From assembly GCA_038324085.1 (NCBI GenBank), contig JBBQHP010000027.1:1-64000 (forward strand): a DNA stretch of 64,000 bases, in the 5' to 3' direction. Positions 1 through 8,834 of the stretch are shown here, piece after piece. The notes below the pieces were generated by a model. It was not told the origin of the DNA and searched no databases. It saw only the letters and a program-made list of their open reading frames with translations. The translations under genes and the position numbers were made by a program. Positions within the stretch are counted from its first letter, which is position 1. Each line of letters opens with the position of its first letter. The DNA is from Ga0077523 sp038324085 (GTDB lineage Bacteria > Pseudomonadota > Gammaproteobacteria > Burkholderiales > Ga0077523).

Positions 1-51
1 TGCCACCGTGAACAGGCTCTCCTGCATCGCATCGGCTCCGCGCATCGCCAT
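1..51 (-). CDS. N-terminal end of an IS transposase (partial, runs off left edge)
   Basis: Seventeen codons are readable from ATG at 51 to the window edge, giving MAMRGADAMQESLFTVA. From memory this matches the N-terminus of transposases of the IS5/IS1182 type, which open with MRGxD...(Q/T)ESLFT. The second ATG (45) gives the canonical MRGAD start and has GAGGTG about six bases upstream, so it may be the true start. The rest of the gene lies outside the window, and I cannot see the inverted repeat that should lie between it and the flippase gene that ends at 187. Too short to name a family firmly. Confidence 0.4.
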   Translation of the reverse strand, partial: MAMRGADAMQESLFTVA

Positions 52-186
52 CACCTCACGGGCAAGTTCATGACATCCACATCGACCACAGTTCGTGTGA
101 AAAGTGTCCGGATAACCATGAGAATTTCAACAGCCTGTTAGCCCACCAATCCAATATCCCGGCCTTAGGAGATTCATGCTGTTCCC

Positions 187-3057
187 TCACGATTCCTCCA
201 GGCGTGTTGACCCAATCTTGCCGCCTCGTCGGGAAATGCTGACCCATTGCATCCAACTCAACAAGCCCAATGCCATAAGGGCGATCACCGTGACGGATGC
301 ACTTCCGACATTGAACGCCACGCTCAGCGCGACGAACACTCCCCAAGTTCCGATCAGGACGAAGATAGCGATTAGCGAGAGCTGCGAACGGCTTCGAGTG
401 CACAGCAGCATTGTTGTGGCGGAGACCCCTGCGCCGGCAGTGGAAGCCATGGCAATGCCCAAGACTCCCATCGCCGGAGTGAGGAGCGAGTCTCCAAGGA
501 GATTTGTCGCGAATCCGAGAGCCGTCGCGATCACCACGCGCCACGAGGATCCGGAGACCGCAGCCAATCGCAGAGAGAGCGCGGCCGAAACAACAAACGG
601 CAGTTGCAGCGAGCCGATGCGCAAGACTGAGCTGAGTTCCTGTGCCTGACTGTACGTGACCTTGTCGCCAGCAATCAGGGTTACGACCAGGGGTTCAGAC
701 AATACGTGCACGATCAACGCGCAGACGCCAGCGATCCAGGAGCCCGCGACCAGCAGGAAGTAGGTGTCGTTCTCGAGTTGTGTCACTCGGCGCTGAACCA
801 CCAGTCGGCCAAGGTGCGGCAGTACGACTGCGCCGATTGCGAAGCCCGCAGTCGTCGTGACGACCTGCACAAACTTGTTCGCCAGCGCCCAGCTCGAGAG
901 CGCTTCGATGTTGACGGTGCCGGCAAAACTGTAGTTCAAGGGAACGCTCGCCCCCGTGAACAGGGCTGCGATCGCCAGCGGAAGGAAGTTCGCGAGTACT
1001 TTGCGGACCGGCTCGGCTCTTCGTGCTAACGAAGGCACGAGCGGCAATCCCAGGGAGCGCGAGCAGTAAGCCACTATGGCCGTGTTGACCGCCATGCCAA
1101 TCAACATCCCGAGTATCGCGGAATAGACGCCAAGCTCATGTTCAAACAACAAGATAGTCGTAACGGCGATGACCGGCACCGTCAACTGGGCAAGTGCTAC
1201 GTCGCGCGCGCGGTGGTTCACGTTGAGGACTACTCCCCCTATCACCGTCCATGCAGAAAACATCAGGAACGGCGTGCACCAGCGAAGCATGGTCGCCGAC
1301 CGCTTGACCATCGCGGCATCGGCGTTTGAGATTACGACTGAAATGCAGGCGTCAGCCCAAATGAAAATGATGATCCCCACAGTCACTAACGCCACAGTCG
1401 CGTACCCAAGAAGCGTCTGGACGAGGCGTCGCTTCTCCGTTTCGCTCAACTCCAGGAAATGCCTCGTCATTGCTTCGGCCAAGGGTGCCGACATGAAGGT
1501 GAAAAAGAACATCGGAATCATGAACGCCGAGAAAACGGCACCAATTTCTCCACCCAAGCCCTGAGCGTTGACCAAGATCAGGTCCCGGAACAAGAATCCA
1601 AGGACTGTAAGAAGCCAGATCATGGTGACTATTGCGCCAGAAGCAGCGATGCCCGTGATGCCTCCCGGATCGCTGAACGTGGTTGTTCCTATCCCCGCCA
1701 TTCTCGATGGTTCTTGTCTTGATTCGGAAGCCTTCAGGACGGTAAGCAACACATGGCTCCATCCAATCGCTGCTATGAGCGCAACAAACATCCAGACGCC
1801 GAAGCGCAGTCTGTAGAGCGTTCCGACGACAGGTTGACCAAAGCTCATTATTGCGAGAACAGTGGCAGCAAACGCGAGTCCGGCGAATAAAAGGCGACTG
1901 GGACGATAGATCGCAAAGAGAGCGACTCCCGGCGCGAGCAGGTACCAAACAAGCGTTTCGGACGCGCCAATCAGCCGCACAATGGACGGCCGCTCTTTCC
2001 ACGTGTTGGGGAATGGAGCGAACAGACCAATCGCGAGTGCACGGGGCGCGTAGGCAAGTGCACTCATCGCATCGCTGGGGAGCCGACTCCCATCCACCAG
2101 CGATCCGGCCAGTTGTCCGGCACCCGCGAAGTGAGCTCGTATCGCTGAGATCTGCATCAGGAGTTTGTCGATTCCTTCCGGCAGAGCGTCGCTTCGATTC
2201 CATGTCCATACGGGTTTGCCAGCCGTCGCAACATTGTCCTGGCTGGTTATGCGCTCTACGTCTGCATTGTGTGGCGCAATCAGTATTGACAGAAGTACGA
2301 TACCGATGGGCAGGATCGACAACAATGCCCCGGATTTCGGTCGAGTGCGGCGACCACGCAGTATCGTGCCCGCAACAAAGACGAAAACTCCTGCAAGCAT
2401 TCCGACAAGAATCAGTTGCAGCAGATAGGCTCGTACAGAAACAATCAGCGCGGCCCCGAGGGTAGCTATCAATGCGATCCGGACCGCTCCCCCGATTCTC
2501 ATGAGCTTCGTCGCGGCGAGTGGTTGAAGCCACGCGTAGACAATCAGCAAGGTACCGGCAATCGCGAAGACGTCTTTGTGGTTCTGCGCGTACCACTGGA
2601 GGGATGAAGGAAAGACGGCAAACAAGATGGCGGCAATCAAGCCGCCGAGTCGGCCCGCTGCTCCCGGCCACGCTATTCCGCCCAACAGGTACAAAGTCGT
2701 GGCGGCGAGTGCATGAAGAGCTGCACCGAAGGGTATGAACCAGATGGGGTCAGGGCCGAGAATCACATACAGGGTCGCGAGAAGCTTGACATTCGCAGTA
2801 TCCCCCCCTGGATAGGAGGTCCATAGCTCCGACCACCCTCCTGCTGAAATTCGCTCGGCCATCGCGACAGCAACCTCGTGAAAATAGATCGCATCGTTCT
2901 GGAGCAGTCCGTGGCCGGCATGGAGACCGGGCATGAGCGGCACGAAGAGCTTCTGGAAAGCAAGCGCCATGAGCAACGAATACACAAAGACGATGCTCCA
3001 AACCAAAGGCGCGCTCGGGAACTCTCGAGATCGCGCGTGCTCACGTTCGACACTCAT
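187..3057 (-). CDS. GT-C-like membrane domain fused to a MurJ/MviN-type flippase
   Basis: A 956-residue polytopic inner-membrane protein in two halves. Residues 1 to about 450 look like a GT-C-type glycosyltransferase or related membrane protein: first helix near 20-45, then a periplasmic loop with an acidic NDAIYF motif near 54-60, followed by many helices. Residues about 466 to 956 resemble MurJ/MviN of the MOP superfamily, with FLFRDLILV at the start and around 14 helices. MOP proteins flip lipid-linked sugars to the periplasm. I chose ATG 3057, which has GGAA upstream; an in-frame TTG at 3069 is the alternative. It is the last gene of the minus-strand polysaccharide run, 182 bases after the GT4 gene. 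Family half 2 is fairly sure; the role of half 1 is inference. Confidence 0.75.
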   Translation of the reverse strand: MSVEREHARSREFPSAPLVWSIVFVYSLLMALAFQKLFVPLMPGLHAGHGLLQNDAIYFHEVAVAMAERISAGGWSELWTSYPGGDTANVKLLATLYVILGPDPIWFIPFGAALHALAATTLYLLGGIAWPGAAGRLGGLIAAILFAVFPSSLQWYAQNHKDVFAIAGTLLIVYAWLQPLAATKLMRIGGAVRIALIATLGAALIVSVRAYLLQLILVGMLAGVFVFVAGTILRGRRTRPKSGALLSILPIGIVLLSILIAPHNADVERITSQDNVATAGKPVWTWNRSDALPEGIDKLLMQISAIRAHFAGAGQLAGSLVDGSRLPSDAMSALAYAPRALAIGLFAPFPNTWKERPSIVRLIGASETLVWYLLAPGVALFAIYRPSRLLFAGLAFAATVLAIMSFGQPVVGTLYRLRFGVWMFVALIAAIGWSHVLLTVLKASESRQEPSRMAGIGTTTFSDPGGITGIAASGAIVTMIWLLTVLGFLFRDLILVNAQGLGGEIGAVFSAFMIPMFFFTFMSAPLAEAMTRHFLELSETEKRRLVQTLLGYATVALVTVGIIIFIWADACISVVISNADAAMVKRSATMLRWCTPFLMFSAWTVIGGVVLNVNHRARDVALAQLTVPVIAVTTILLFEHELGVYSAILGMLIGMAVNTAIVAYCSRSLGLPLVPSLARRAEPVRKVLANFLPLAIAALFTGASVPLNYSFAGTVNIEALSSWALANKFVQVVTTTAGFAIGAVVLPHLGRLVVQRRVTQLENDTYFLLVAGSWIAGVCALIVHVLSEPLVVTLIAGDKVTYSQAQELSSVLRIGSLQLPFVVSAALSLRLAAVSGSSWRVVIATALGFATNLLGDSLLTPAMGVLGIAMASTAGAGVSATTMLLCTRSRSQLSLIAIFVLIGTWGVFVALSVAFNVGSASVTVIALMALGLLSWMQWVSISRRGGKIGSTRLEES

Positions 3058-3251
3058 GTCCGTTTCCAAATGTTAGCTCGGCGAAGTCCCGACTTGGGCC
3101 TGCGATGTTCTCGGAAGCCATAAGAAGACAATGGCGAAGCGGCGAAACTGAGCAGCGATACCAATAGTGCGGCTTTCGTTGGTCGTTTGACTACCAGCCC
3201 CGTTGCAAACTTGCGGCAACCCGGTCGAATCATCGGCGTGAAGTTGTAGTC

Positions 3252-4385
3252 TCATGGCGCATGAATACTGTTGTACAGGCTCAGCGTTTGCGCGATCACG
3301 GTCTCGATCGAGAACTCTGCCTCTGCGAGATGGCGCCCGCGCTGGCCCATTTCCCGGCGTAGCGTCGAATCTGAAAGCAATCGTGCAAGTGCATTGGCCA
3401 GTGCACGCGAGTCGCGGGCAGGAACCGACAAACCGTTGTGTCCGTCGATGACGATCTCCCGGCATCCAGGCACGTCGCACGTGACGACAGGCCGCGCGCA
3501 CGCGGCCGCCTCGATCAGGGCCTTCGGCAGCCCCTCCCGGTAGGACGGCAGGCAAACGATGTGACATTCGCGAAACACATTCGCCATGTCGTCGCGCCAG
3601 CCCCACCATTCGACGATGCCATCCGCGACCCACTGCCGCAGCAACGTCGGCGCCACGGAGGCAGGGTTCTCCGGATCCGGTTCGCCGACGAGCGCGAATC
3701 GGGCCGCGATGCCCCGGGCGCGCAGGCGCCGCGCTGCTTCGACAAATTCCACGACACCCTTGTCGACCAGCATTCTCGCTGGCAGGACCACGAGCGGCAC
3801 GCCGCCCGGCTCCGGGACGACGGAGAATTTCGACATGTCCACGCCCGAGCCGCGGATCATCGCGGTGCGGGTAGGGTCCGCGATGCCGCGCGCCTGCAAC
3901 AGCGCAAGATCGTCAGGGTTCTGCACGATGAGCCGGCTGTTCGGGCGATTCAGCAAAGTTCGATAGGCTGTCTCCACCAACGGGCGCAGCAATCGGGCCT
4001 TGCGTTCGTTCGACGAGAACAGATAGCCAAGGCCGGCCAGGGCATTCACGATCGCCGGAACACCGGTGATGCGGGCCGCGATCGAGCCGTACAGCACCGG
4101 CTTGGCGGCGACGTGGTGGACGATGTGCGGCTCCACCCGTCGATAGATCGTCGCGATCTGCGCCACGGCAGCCAGCTCACGCATCGGATTCTGGCTGCGG
4201 CGCGAAAGTTCCAGGGGGATCAGGTCCAGTCCAGCGTCGCGAATGTCGTCACCGTGGTCGGTGACGCGCGTGGCGACGCTGACCTCGTACCCGGCGGCTC
4301 GCGCGGCCCTGGCGAGCGGCAGGCGGTGCGAGCAGAAGTACCAGTCTTCGGTGATCAGATACAGGAGTCGCCGGGACACGGTCAC
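3252..4385 (-). CDS. GT4-family glycosyltransferase
   Basis: About 377 residues with the GT-B fold of glycosyltransferase family 4. The N-terminal half begins RLLYLITEDWYFCSHRLPLA and carries HHVAAKP and an NALAGLGYLFSS stretch typical of WbpH/CapM-like hexosaminyl or fucosaminyl transferases. The C-terminal half has LPSYREGLPKALIEAAACARP, the EGxxxxxxEAxAxGxP donor-site motif with its two glutamates. It should add one sugar to a lipid-linked repeat on the cytoplasmic face. The start is GTG 4385, overlapping the asnB stop as GTGA; upstream in-frame ATG 4442 would overlap asnB by 61 bases and adds unrelated sequence. Donor and acceptor cannot be read from sequence. Confidence 0.85.
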   Translation of the reverse strand: MTVSRRLLYLITEDWYFCSHRLPLARAARAAGYEVSVATRVTDHGDDIRDAGLDLIPLELSRRSQNPMRELAAVAQIATIYRRVEPHIVHHVAAKPVLYGSIAARITGVPAIVNALAGLGYLFSSNERKARLLRPLVETAYRTLLNRPNSRLIVQNPDDLALLQARGIADPTRTAMIRGSGVDMSKFSVVPEPGGVPLVVLPARMLVDKGVVEFVEAARRLRARGIAARFALVGEPDPENPASVAPTLLRQWVADGIVEWWGWRDDMANVFRECHIVCLPSYREGLPKALIEAAACARPVVTCDVPGCREIVIDGHNGLSVPARDSRALANALARLLSDSTLRREMGQRGRHLAEAEFSIETVIAQTLSLYNSIHAP

Positions 4386-6361
4386 GCACCGCCTTTGCCG
4401 TGCTGCTGCTCCAACCACGCCTCGAACATCAGGACCACCCACAGCGCATGCTGCCAGTTGCGCGTTCCGTTGCTGTGCTCACGCCATTTGGCGGTTATCG
4501 GCTCCGGGTCGAGGAACCCTTCGCGCGCGAGGCGGCCCGGATCGAGCAGTGCGGCAGCCCAATCCCGCAGCGGGCCCCGCAGCCAGCCGTCCAGCGGGAT
4601 GCTGAAGCCCATTTTCGGTCGCTCGATCAGTTCGCGCGGGACGTAGCGGTGGAGCACTTCGCGCAGCAACCACTTGCCGCGACCGCCCCGCAGCTTCAAC
4701 TCGAGCGGCAGACGCCACGCGAATTCGACCACGCGATGATCGAGCATTGGCACGCGCGTTTCCAGGCTCACATGCATCGCGGCACGGTCCACTTTCGCCA
4801 GAATGTCGTCGGGCAGGTAACCGAGGCTGTCGAGGTACATCATGCGCTCGGGCAACGAGCGCAGTGCAGCGGGCGTTCCGTACGCGATCCAGCCAAGCGG
4901 CACCGGGTACACGGCATCCCGCAAGGCCACTGCGTCCGGCCACAAAGACACCATGCGCTGGTAGAGGAGTTCGTCGCTCTCGGCGCCTATCAGCCCTGCC
5001 AGCTTGTGCAGCTTGTCGCCGGCTGCCTTGAACCGGAGGCTGCGCGGCAACACCCGGCTCGATCGTGCGAAAGCCGCATCGAGCGCCGCCGGGGAAAACC
5101 GCGTGATGCCCTGCGCGAGCAGCGTTCGCAGCGGTGCGGGCGCCCAGCCGAGAGTGCGCCGGAGCGTCCGCCCCCAGCGATGCCGGTTGTATCCGCCGAA
5201 CAATTCGTCGCCGCCATCGCCGGACAAGCTGACCGTGACGTGCTGCTTGGCAAGCCGCGACACGAGGAAGGTGGGGATCTGCGAGGAATCGGCGAAAGGT
5301 TCGTCATACATGGACGGCAGCCCTGGCACCACCGCCAGCGCGTCTTCGGCGGACACGTACAGCTCGGTGTGGTCCGTGCCGAGGTGGCGCGCGACACTCT
5401 TCGCGTAGACCGCTTCGTCGTAGTCCTGCTCGGCAAATCCGATGCTAAACGTCCGAACCGGTCGGCCGCTCTGCGCCTGCATCAGCGCCACCACGGTGGA
5501 TGAGTCCACACCGCCGGACAGGAAAGCTCCCAGCGGAACGTCGGCGACCATCTGGCCCGCGACGGCTTCGCGCAGGACCGCATCGAGTTGATCGACGGCG
5601 TCGGTCACGGGGCCCCGGCAGAGTGCCCGTGCGCCGTCGGAAGCCGCCGCTTCGAGCGTCCAGTACGGTTTCGGCCGAGCCCGTGCGCGCGACTCCAGTT
5701 CGCGATACGAGAAAGACAGCAGGGTTCCCGGCAGCAGTTTCGAGACACCCGCAAAGATCGAGTATGGCGCCGGCACGCACGCGTAGCGCATATACAGCGC
5801 GACGGCATCGCGATCGATGACCGGCCGGAAGGCAGGATGCGCCTGCAGCGCTTTGAGCTCGGAGCCGAACAGGAACGCAGCGCCCATCCATCCGTAGTAG
5901 AGAGGTTTCTCACCCATCCGGTCGCGCGCGAGATGCAGGACGCGTTCTCGCGTATCCCACAACACCAGCGCGAACATCCCCACGCATCGGCGCACCGTCA
6001 GCTCGAGGCCCCAATGTTCGAACGCTGCGAGCAGAACCTCGGTGTCCGAATGACCGCGCCATCCCGGTGCGGCACCATCGCGCTCCAGTTCGGCGCGCAG
6101 CGCGGGGTAGTTGTAGATCTCCCCATTGAAGGCGATGACGTAGCGGCCGCTCGCCGAGCGCATGGGCTGATGGCCTTCCGGCGACAGATCGACGATGGAG
6201 AGCCGGCGATGTCCGAATGCAATGCCGGCGCGTTCGTCTGCCCATTCGCCGTGGTCGTCGGGACCGCGATGAGCCAGCGTGTCCGCCATGCGCTGCGCCG
6301 TGGCGAGCATCACGTCGCGAGCATCGGCCGGCGGTTGCCAGAAGCCGGTCAGGCCGCACAT
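4382..6361 (-). CDS. asnB: Glutamine-hydrolysing asparagine synthetase-like amidotransferase
   Basis: 659 residues, the normal AsnB length. The start is fixed by the catalytic Cys: ATG 6361 gives MCGLTGFW, so Cys2 becomes the N-terminal nucleophile. The glutaminase half shows RGPDDHGEW, HRRLSIVDLS and FNGEIYNY; the synthetase half has the PP-loop FLSGGVDSSTVVAL. Classical reaction: aspartate + glutamine + ATP to asparagine. Copies inside O-antigen/EPS loci are thought to amidate uronic acids or other glycan carboxylates, and that is the likelier job here given neighbours on both sides. It lies 85 bases after the GT2 gene and is translationally coupled to the GT4 gene. Confidence 0.9.
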   Translation of the reverse strand: MCGLTGFWQPPADARDVMLATAQRMADTLAHRGPDDHGEWADERAGIAFGHRRLSIVDLSPEGHQPMRSASGRYVIAFNGEIYNYPALRAELERDGAAPGWRGHSDTEVLLAAFEHWGLELTVRRCVGMFALVLWDTRERVLHLARDRMGEKPLYYGWMGAAFLFGSELKALQAHPAFRPVIDRDAVALYMRYACVPAPYSIFAGVSKLLPGTLLSFSYRELESRARARPKPYWTLEAAASDGARALCRGPVTDAVDQLDAVLREAVAGQMVADVPLGAFLSGGVDSSTVVALMQAQSGRPVRTFSIGFAEQDYDEAVYAKSVARHLGTDHTELYVSAEDALAVVPGLPSMYDEPFADSSQIPTFLVSRLAKQHVTVSLSGDGGDELFGGYNRHRWGRTLRRTLGWAPAPLRTLLAQGITRFSPAALDAAFARSSRVLPRSLRFKAAGDKLHKLAGLIGAESDELLYQRMVSLWPDAVALRDAVYPVPLGWIAYGTPAALRSLPERMMYLDSLGYLPDDILAKVDRAAMHVSLETRVPMLDHRVVEFAWRLPLELKLRGGRGKWLLREVLHRYVPRELIERPKMGFSIPLDGWLRGPLRDWAAALLDPGRLAREGFLDPEPITAKWREHSNGTRNWQHALWVVLMFEAWLEQQHGKGGA

Positions 6362-6446
6362 AACGCCGCGCCCTCCGGTGATATGAACCACGCCGTTCGC
6401 AACCACCCGCGTCGGTCATGCGATCGGAGTCCAACCACGTTCACGT

Positions 6447-7328
6447 TCACGTGCCGTTGTCCACTGACTTGCTGGCGCGCCAGACCTCTCGCCAGCGGGC
6501 GAACTCCAGTTCCGACGCCGGTTGCGCGCGATGCCTCAACAGCAGGCGGCTCGCCGAAGTTCCGATCGCGAGCGCGTCGTAGGCGAACTTCAGCACCTGC
6601 TCGCCGACGGCGATCACGCCGGCGGCACGGTCACAATGCTCGCGCGCGTGCCGCCAGATCGATCGGGAGAATGTCAGGCGGCCGTGCCAGGACTTCCGGA
6701 GCGAGGGGCTGTCCTGACGATACCCCAGCAGAATCTCCGGCATCGCTGCGAAACGGCTATGCTCGAAGGCCCGCAGGAGCAGGTCCTGATCCTGGGCCTT
6801 CAGGCAGCGCGGATCGTAGCGCCAGCGGCGAAACCACGAGGCGCGGCCCATCCAGGTCGGATGGGCAAGTTGAAAGCCCGCATAGGGCCGGGCGCAGATG
6901 GCTTCGTGGGTCGTTTGCACCGGAAAACTGCCCAGGGGAGCACCATCGTCCCGGAACACGAGCATCCCGCAGCCCAGCAGATCGATCTGCGGATTGTTAT
7001 CCAGGAACTCCGCCTGTAGTGCGAGCCGCTCGGGGTAGGCCACGTCATCCGCATCCATGCGCGCGATGAATCGTCCGCGGGCAGCGTCGAGGCCCTCGTT
7101 CAGGCGCGCTGCCAGCCCGAGCCAGCGCCCGTCGGCGAACAGGCGGATGCGCTCATCGGCGACGCGCCTGACCAGTGCCGCACTGTCGTCGGTCGATCCA
7201 TCGTCGATCAGGATCATCTCCCAATCCCGATAGCGCTGCGCGCGAATCGAATGGAGGGCGGGCAACAGGGTCCGTGCGCTGTTGCGCATCGCCATGATCA
7301 CGCTCACCTGCGGGCTGGGCAAGGACAT
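6447..7328 (-). CDS. GT2-family glycosyltransferase
   Basis: About 293 residues, GT-A fold. It starts SPQVSVIMAMRNSARTL, followed by ILIDDGSTDDS (nucleotide-binding Asp) and IARMDADD, the DxD metal site. The C-terminal part has the AHPTWMG-type acceptor region common in O-antigen GT2 enzymes. It transfers one sugar from a nucleotide donor onto the growing glycolipid. The start is ATG 7328, seven bases after the stop of the preceding CgeB-like gene and with TGAGGA upstream; the longer in-frame ATG at 7418 would lie inside that gene. Specificity unknown. Confidence 0.87.
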   Translation of the reverse strand: MSLPSPQVSVIMAMRNSARTLLPALHSIRAQRYRDWEMILIDDGSTDDSAALVRRVADERIRLFADGRWLGLAARLNEGLDAARGRFIARMDADDVAYPERLALQAEFLDNNPQIDLLGCGMLVFRDDGAPLGSFPVQTTHEAICARPYAGFQLAHPTWMGRASWFRRWRYDPRCLKAQDQDLLLRAFEHSRFAAMPEILLGYRQDSPSLRKSWHGRLTFSRSIWRHAREHCDRAAGVIAVGEQVLKFAYDALAIGTSASRLLLRHRAQPASELEFARWREVWRASKSVDNGT

Positions 7329-7335
7329 CGCGTCC

Positions 7336-8565
7336 TCAGCTCTCACGATAGAAGAGCCGGCCGGGCCAACCGAGCGCACCGTAGGTTCGCGCACCAGCCA
7401 TTCGCCAGGACAGCTCATACAGTACGCGCCGCGCGGCTCTCGGGCCCCGCCGCGGACCCCAGACCAGCTTCATCGGCGTGGTCAGTGCCCAACGCAGGAG
7501 GGGTAGCGCCCTTCGATTGCGGTGCAAGGCAGACAGCCGCTCCAGCTTCGCTAAGGCGGCGCTCCATTCGAAATCCGGTGCGTCGACACGGTCGGCGCCT
7601 ATGTGTCGCGTCGTCTCCAACAGGTGAGCAAAGCGCTCGTCGTACGTGTGCTCCCGTCGAGTGCGCGCATGGCCCTGTCGCGCCATGGCGTCCCGCTCCT
7701 GCGGATGATCGAGGTAGTGGCGTACCAGCCGGGCAAGTCCGTCGGCATCACCGAACACCGCGATCTCCGTTCCCGGCTCGTAGTAATGCTCCAAGCCGTC
7801 GGCGGACTCGGTGAGCAGGCAACCTCCGGCACCCGGCACCTCGAACACGCGCGCCTTGATCTGCCGGCTGCGGTAGAGCTTCAAGCCTTCGAGATGAAAG
7901 CCGGAATCGCCGAAGTTGAGCGTCACGACCGACTCACGGTAGATGCGGGGAATGTCGGCCGCAGCAACCGGGCCCGCCGGCCAGCCGTGGCCGAAGCAGG
8001 CGACGTCGATTCCGCGCGAACGCAACGCGGACACCCAGCGTCGGCGATTGCCATAGGCGCTACCCACGAAACTCACGGCATATCTGCACTCCGAGGCCGG
8101 AAGGGGCTCCGACAGAGCGTCGCGATTCGCCGCCCACTGCGTCGGGACGAAGTTCTTCAAGCCATCGCGGCTCGCCGCGGCTATCGCTGCTGCCGACGTG
8201 CTCGCCCAAAGATCCACGTGCGGAGCGACATGGCGGGAGAACTGCGCATACTTCCAGGAGTCGTCCGTTCCCCAGTTCACCAAGGGTGCACGACTGCAGG
8301 CACGGATGAGATCCAGCGTCTCGGTCCAGATCTCGTAGCCCATGAGCACACAGAACACCAGATCCGGCCGCTCGCGCCGAACCGCGTCCAGCAGCGCAAC
8401 GTTGAGCTCGGCAAAGTCGACGTAGCGGCTTCGGTCCCATGATTCGACGTGCTGCACATCCCAGCCCAGACGTCGAAGTCCGGGGACGAAATTTGCGCTC
8501 TCGTAGCCCAGGCCGCGCGCGGGATCGCCGTAGTTGTGCATGCCAAAGACGCAGAGCGCCTTCAT
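7336..8565 (-). CDS. CgeB-like glycosyltransferase (GT-B)
   Basis: 409 residues. It begins MKALCVFGMHNYGDPARG and ends with a Glyco_trans_1_2-type domain (GAGGCLLTESADGLEHYYEP, then FGDADGLARLVRHYLDHP), which is the signature of CgeB/spore-maturation-type transferases found in many polysaccharide loci. Start at ATG 8565; the open frame continues to 8925 but the extra 120 residues are basic, low-complexity and do not resemble the family. It is the first gene of the second minus-strand block, diverging from the PEP-CTERM gene across 269 bases that must hold both promoters. Sugar specificity cannot be deduced. Confidence 0.8.
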   Translation of the reverse strand: MKALCVFGMHNYGDPARGLGYESANFVPGLRRLGWDVQHVESWDRSRYVDFAELNVALLDAVRRERPDLVFCVLMGYEIWTETLDLIRACSRAPLVNWGTDDSWKYAQFSRHVAPHVDLWASTSAAAIAAASRDGLKNFVPTQWAANRDALSEPLPASECRYAVSFVGSAYGNRRRWVSALRSRGIDVACFGHGWPAGPVAAADIPRIYRESVVTLNFGDSGFHLEGLKLYRSRQIKARVFEVPGAGGCLLTESADGLEHYYEPGTEIAVFGDADGLARLVRHYLDHPQERDAMARQGHARTRREHTYDERFAHLLETTRHIGADRVDAPDFEWSAALAKLERLSALHRNRRALPLLRWALTTPMKLVWGPRRGPRAARRVLYELSWRMAGARTYGALGWPGRLFYRES

Positions 8566-8834
8566 GTCTGGTTTCGGCGACGATCCATGCGGTGTGAGCC
8601 GAAACGAGCGACGACCGATCGTGAATGCATCCTCGAAATGCCATCCCAGAACAGCCACCGACGGCAACGCAGAAGATCGGGTCCGATGTTTCGGCTTGCC
8701 CGCGCGCGCGCGCCAACGCACAATGCCGCTGAAGAAGCGTTGCGCTCGCCTTGCGCGGCGATCCGCGGTGACCTCCCTGCGCGCTCGCGCCGATGGGCAA
8801 ACAGAGTCAACAAGGCAGAAATAGGGGTTCCAAA

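Noticed and set aside
3438..4646. 402-codon plus-strand frame opposite the GT4 and asnB genes
   Set aside because: His/Arg-rich shadow frame, typical of high-GC DNA.
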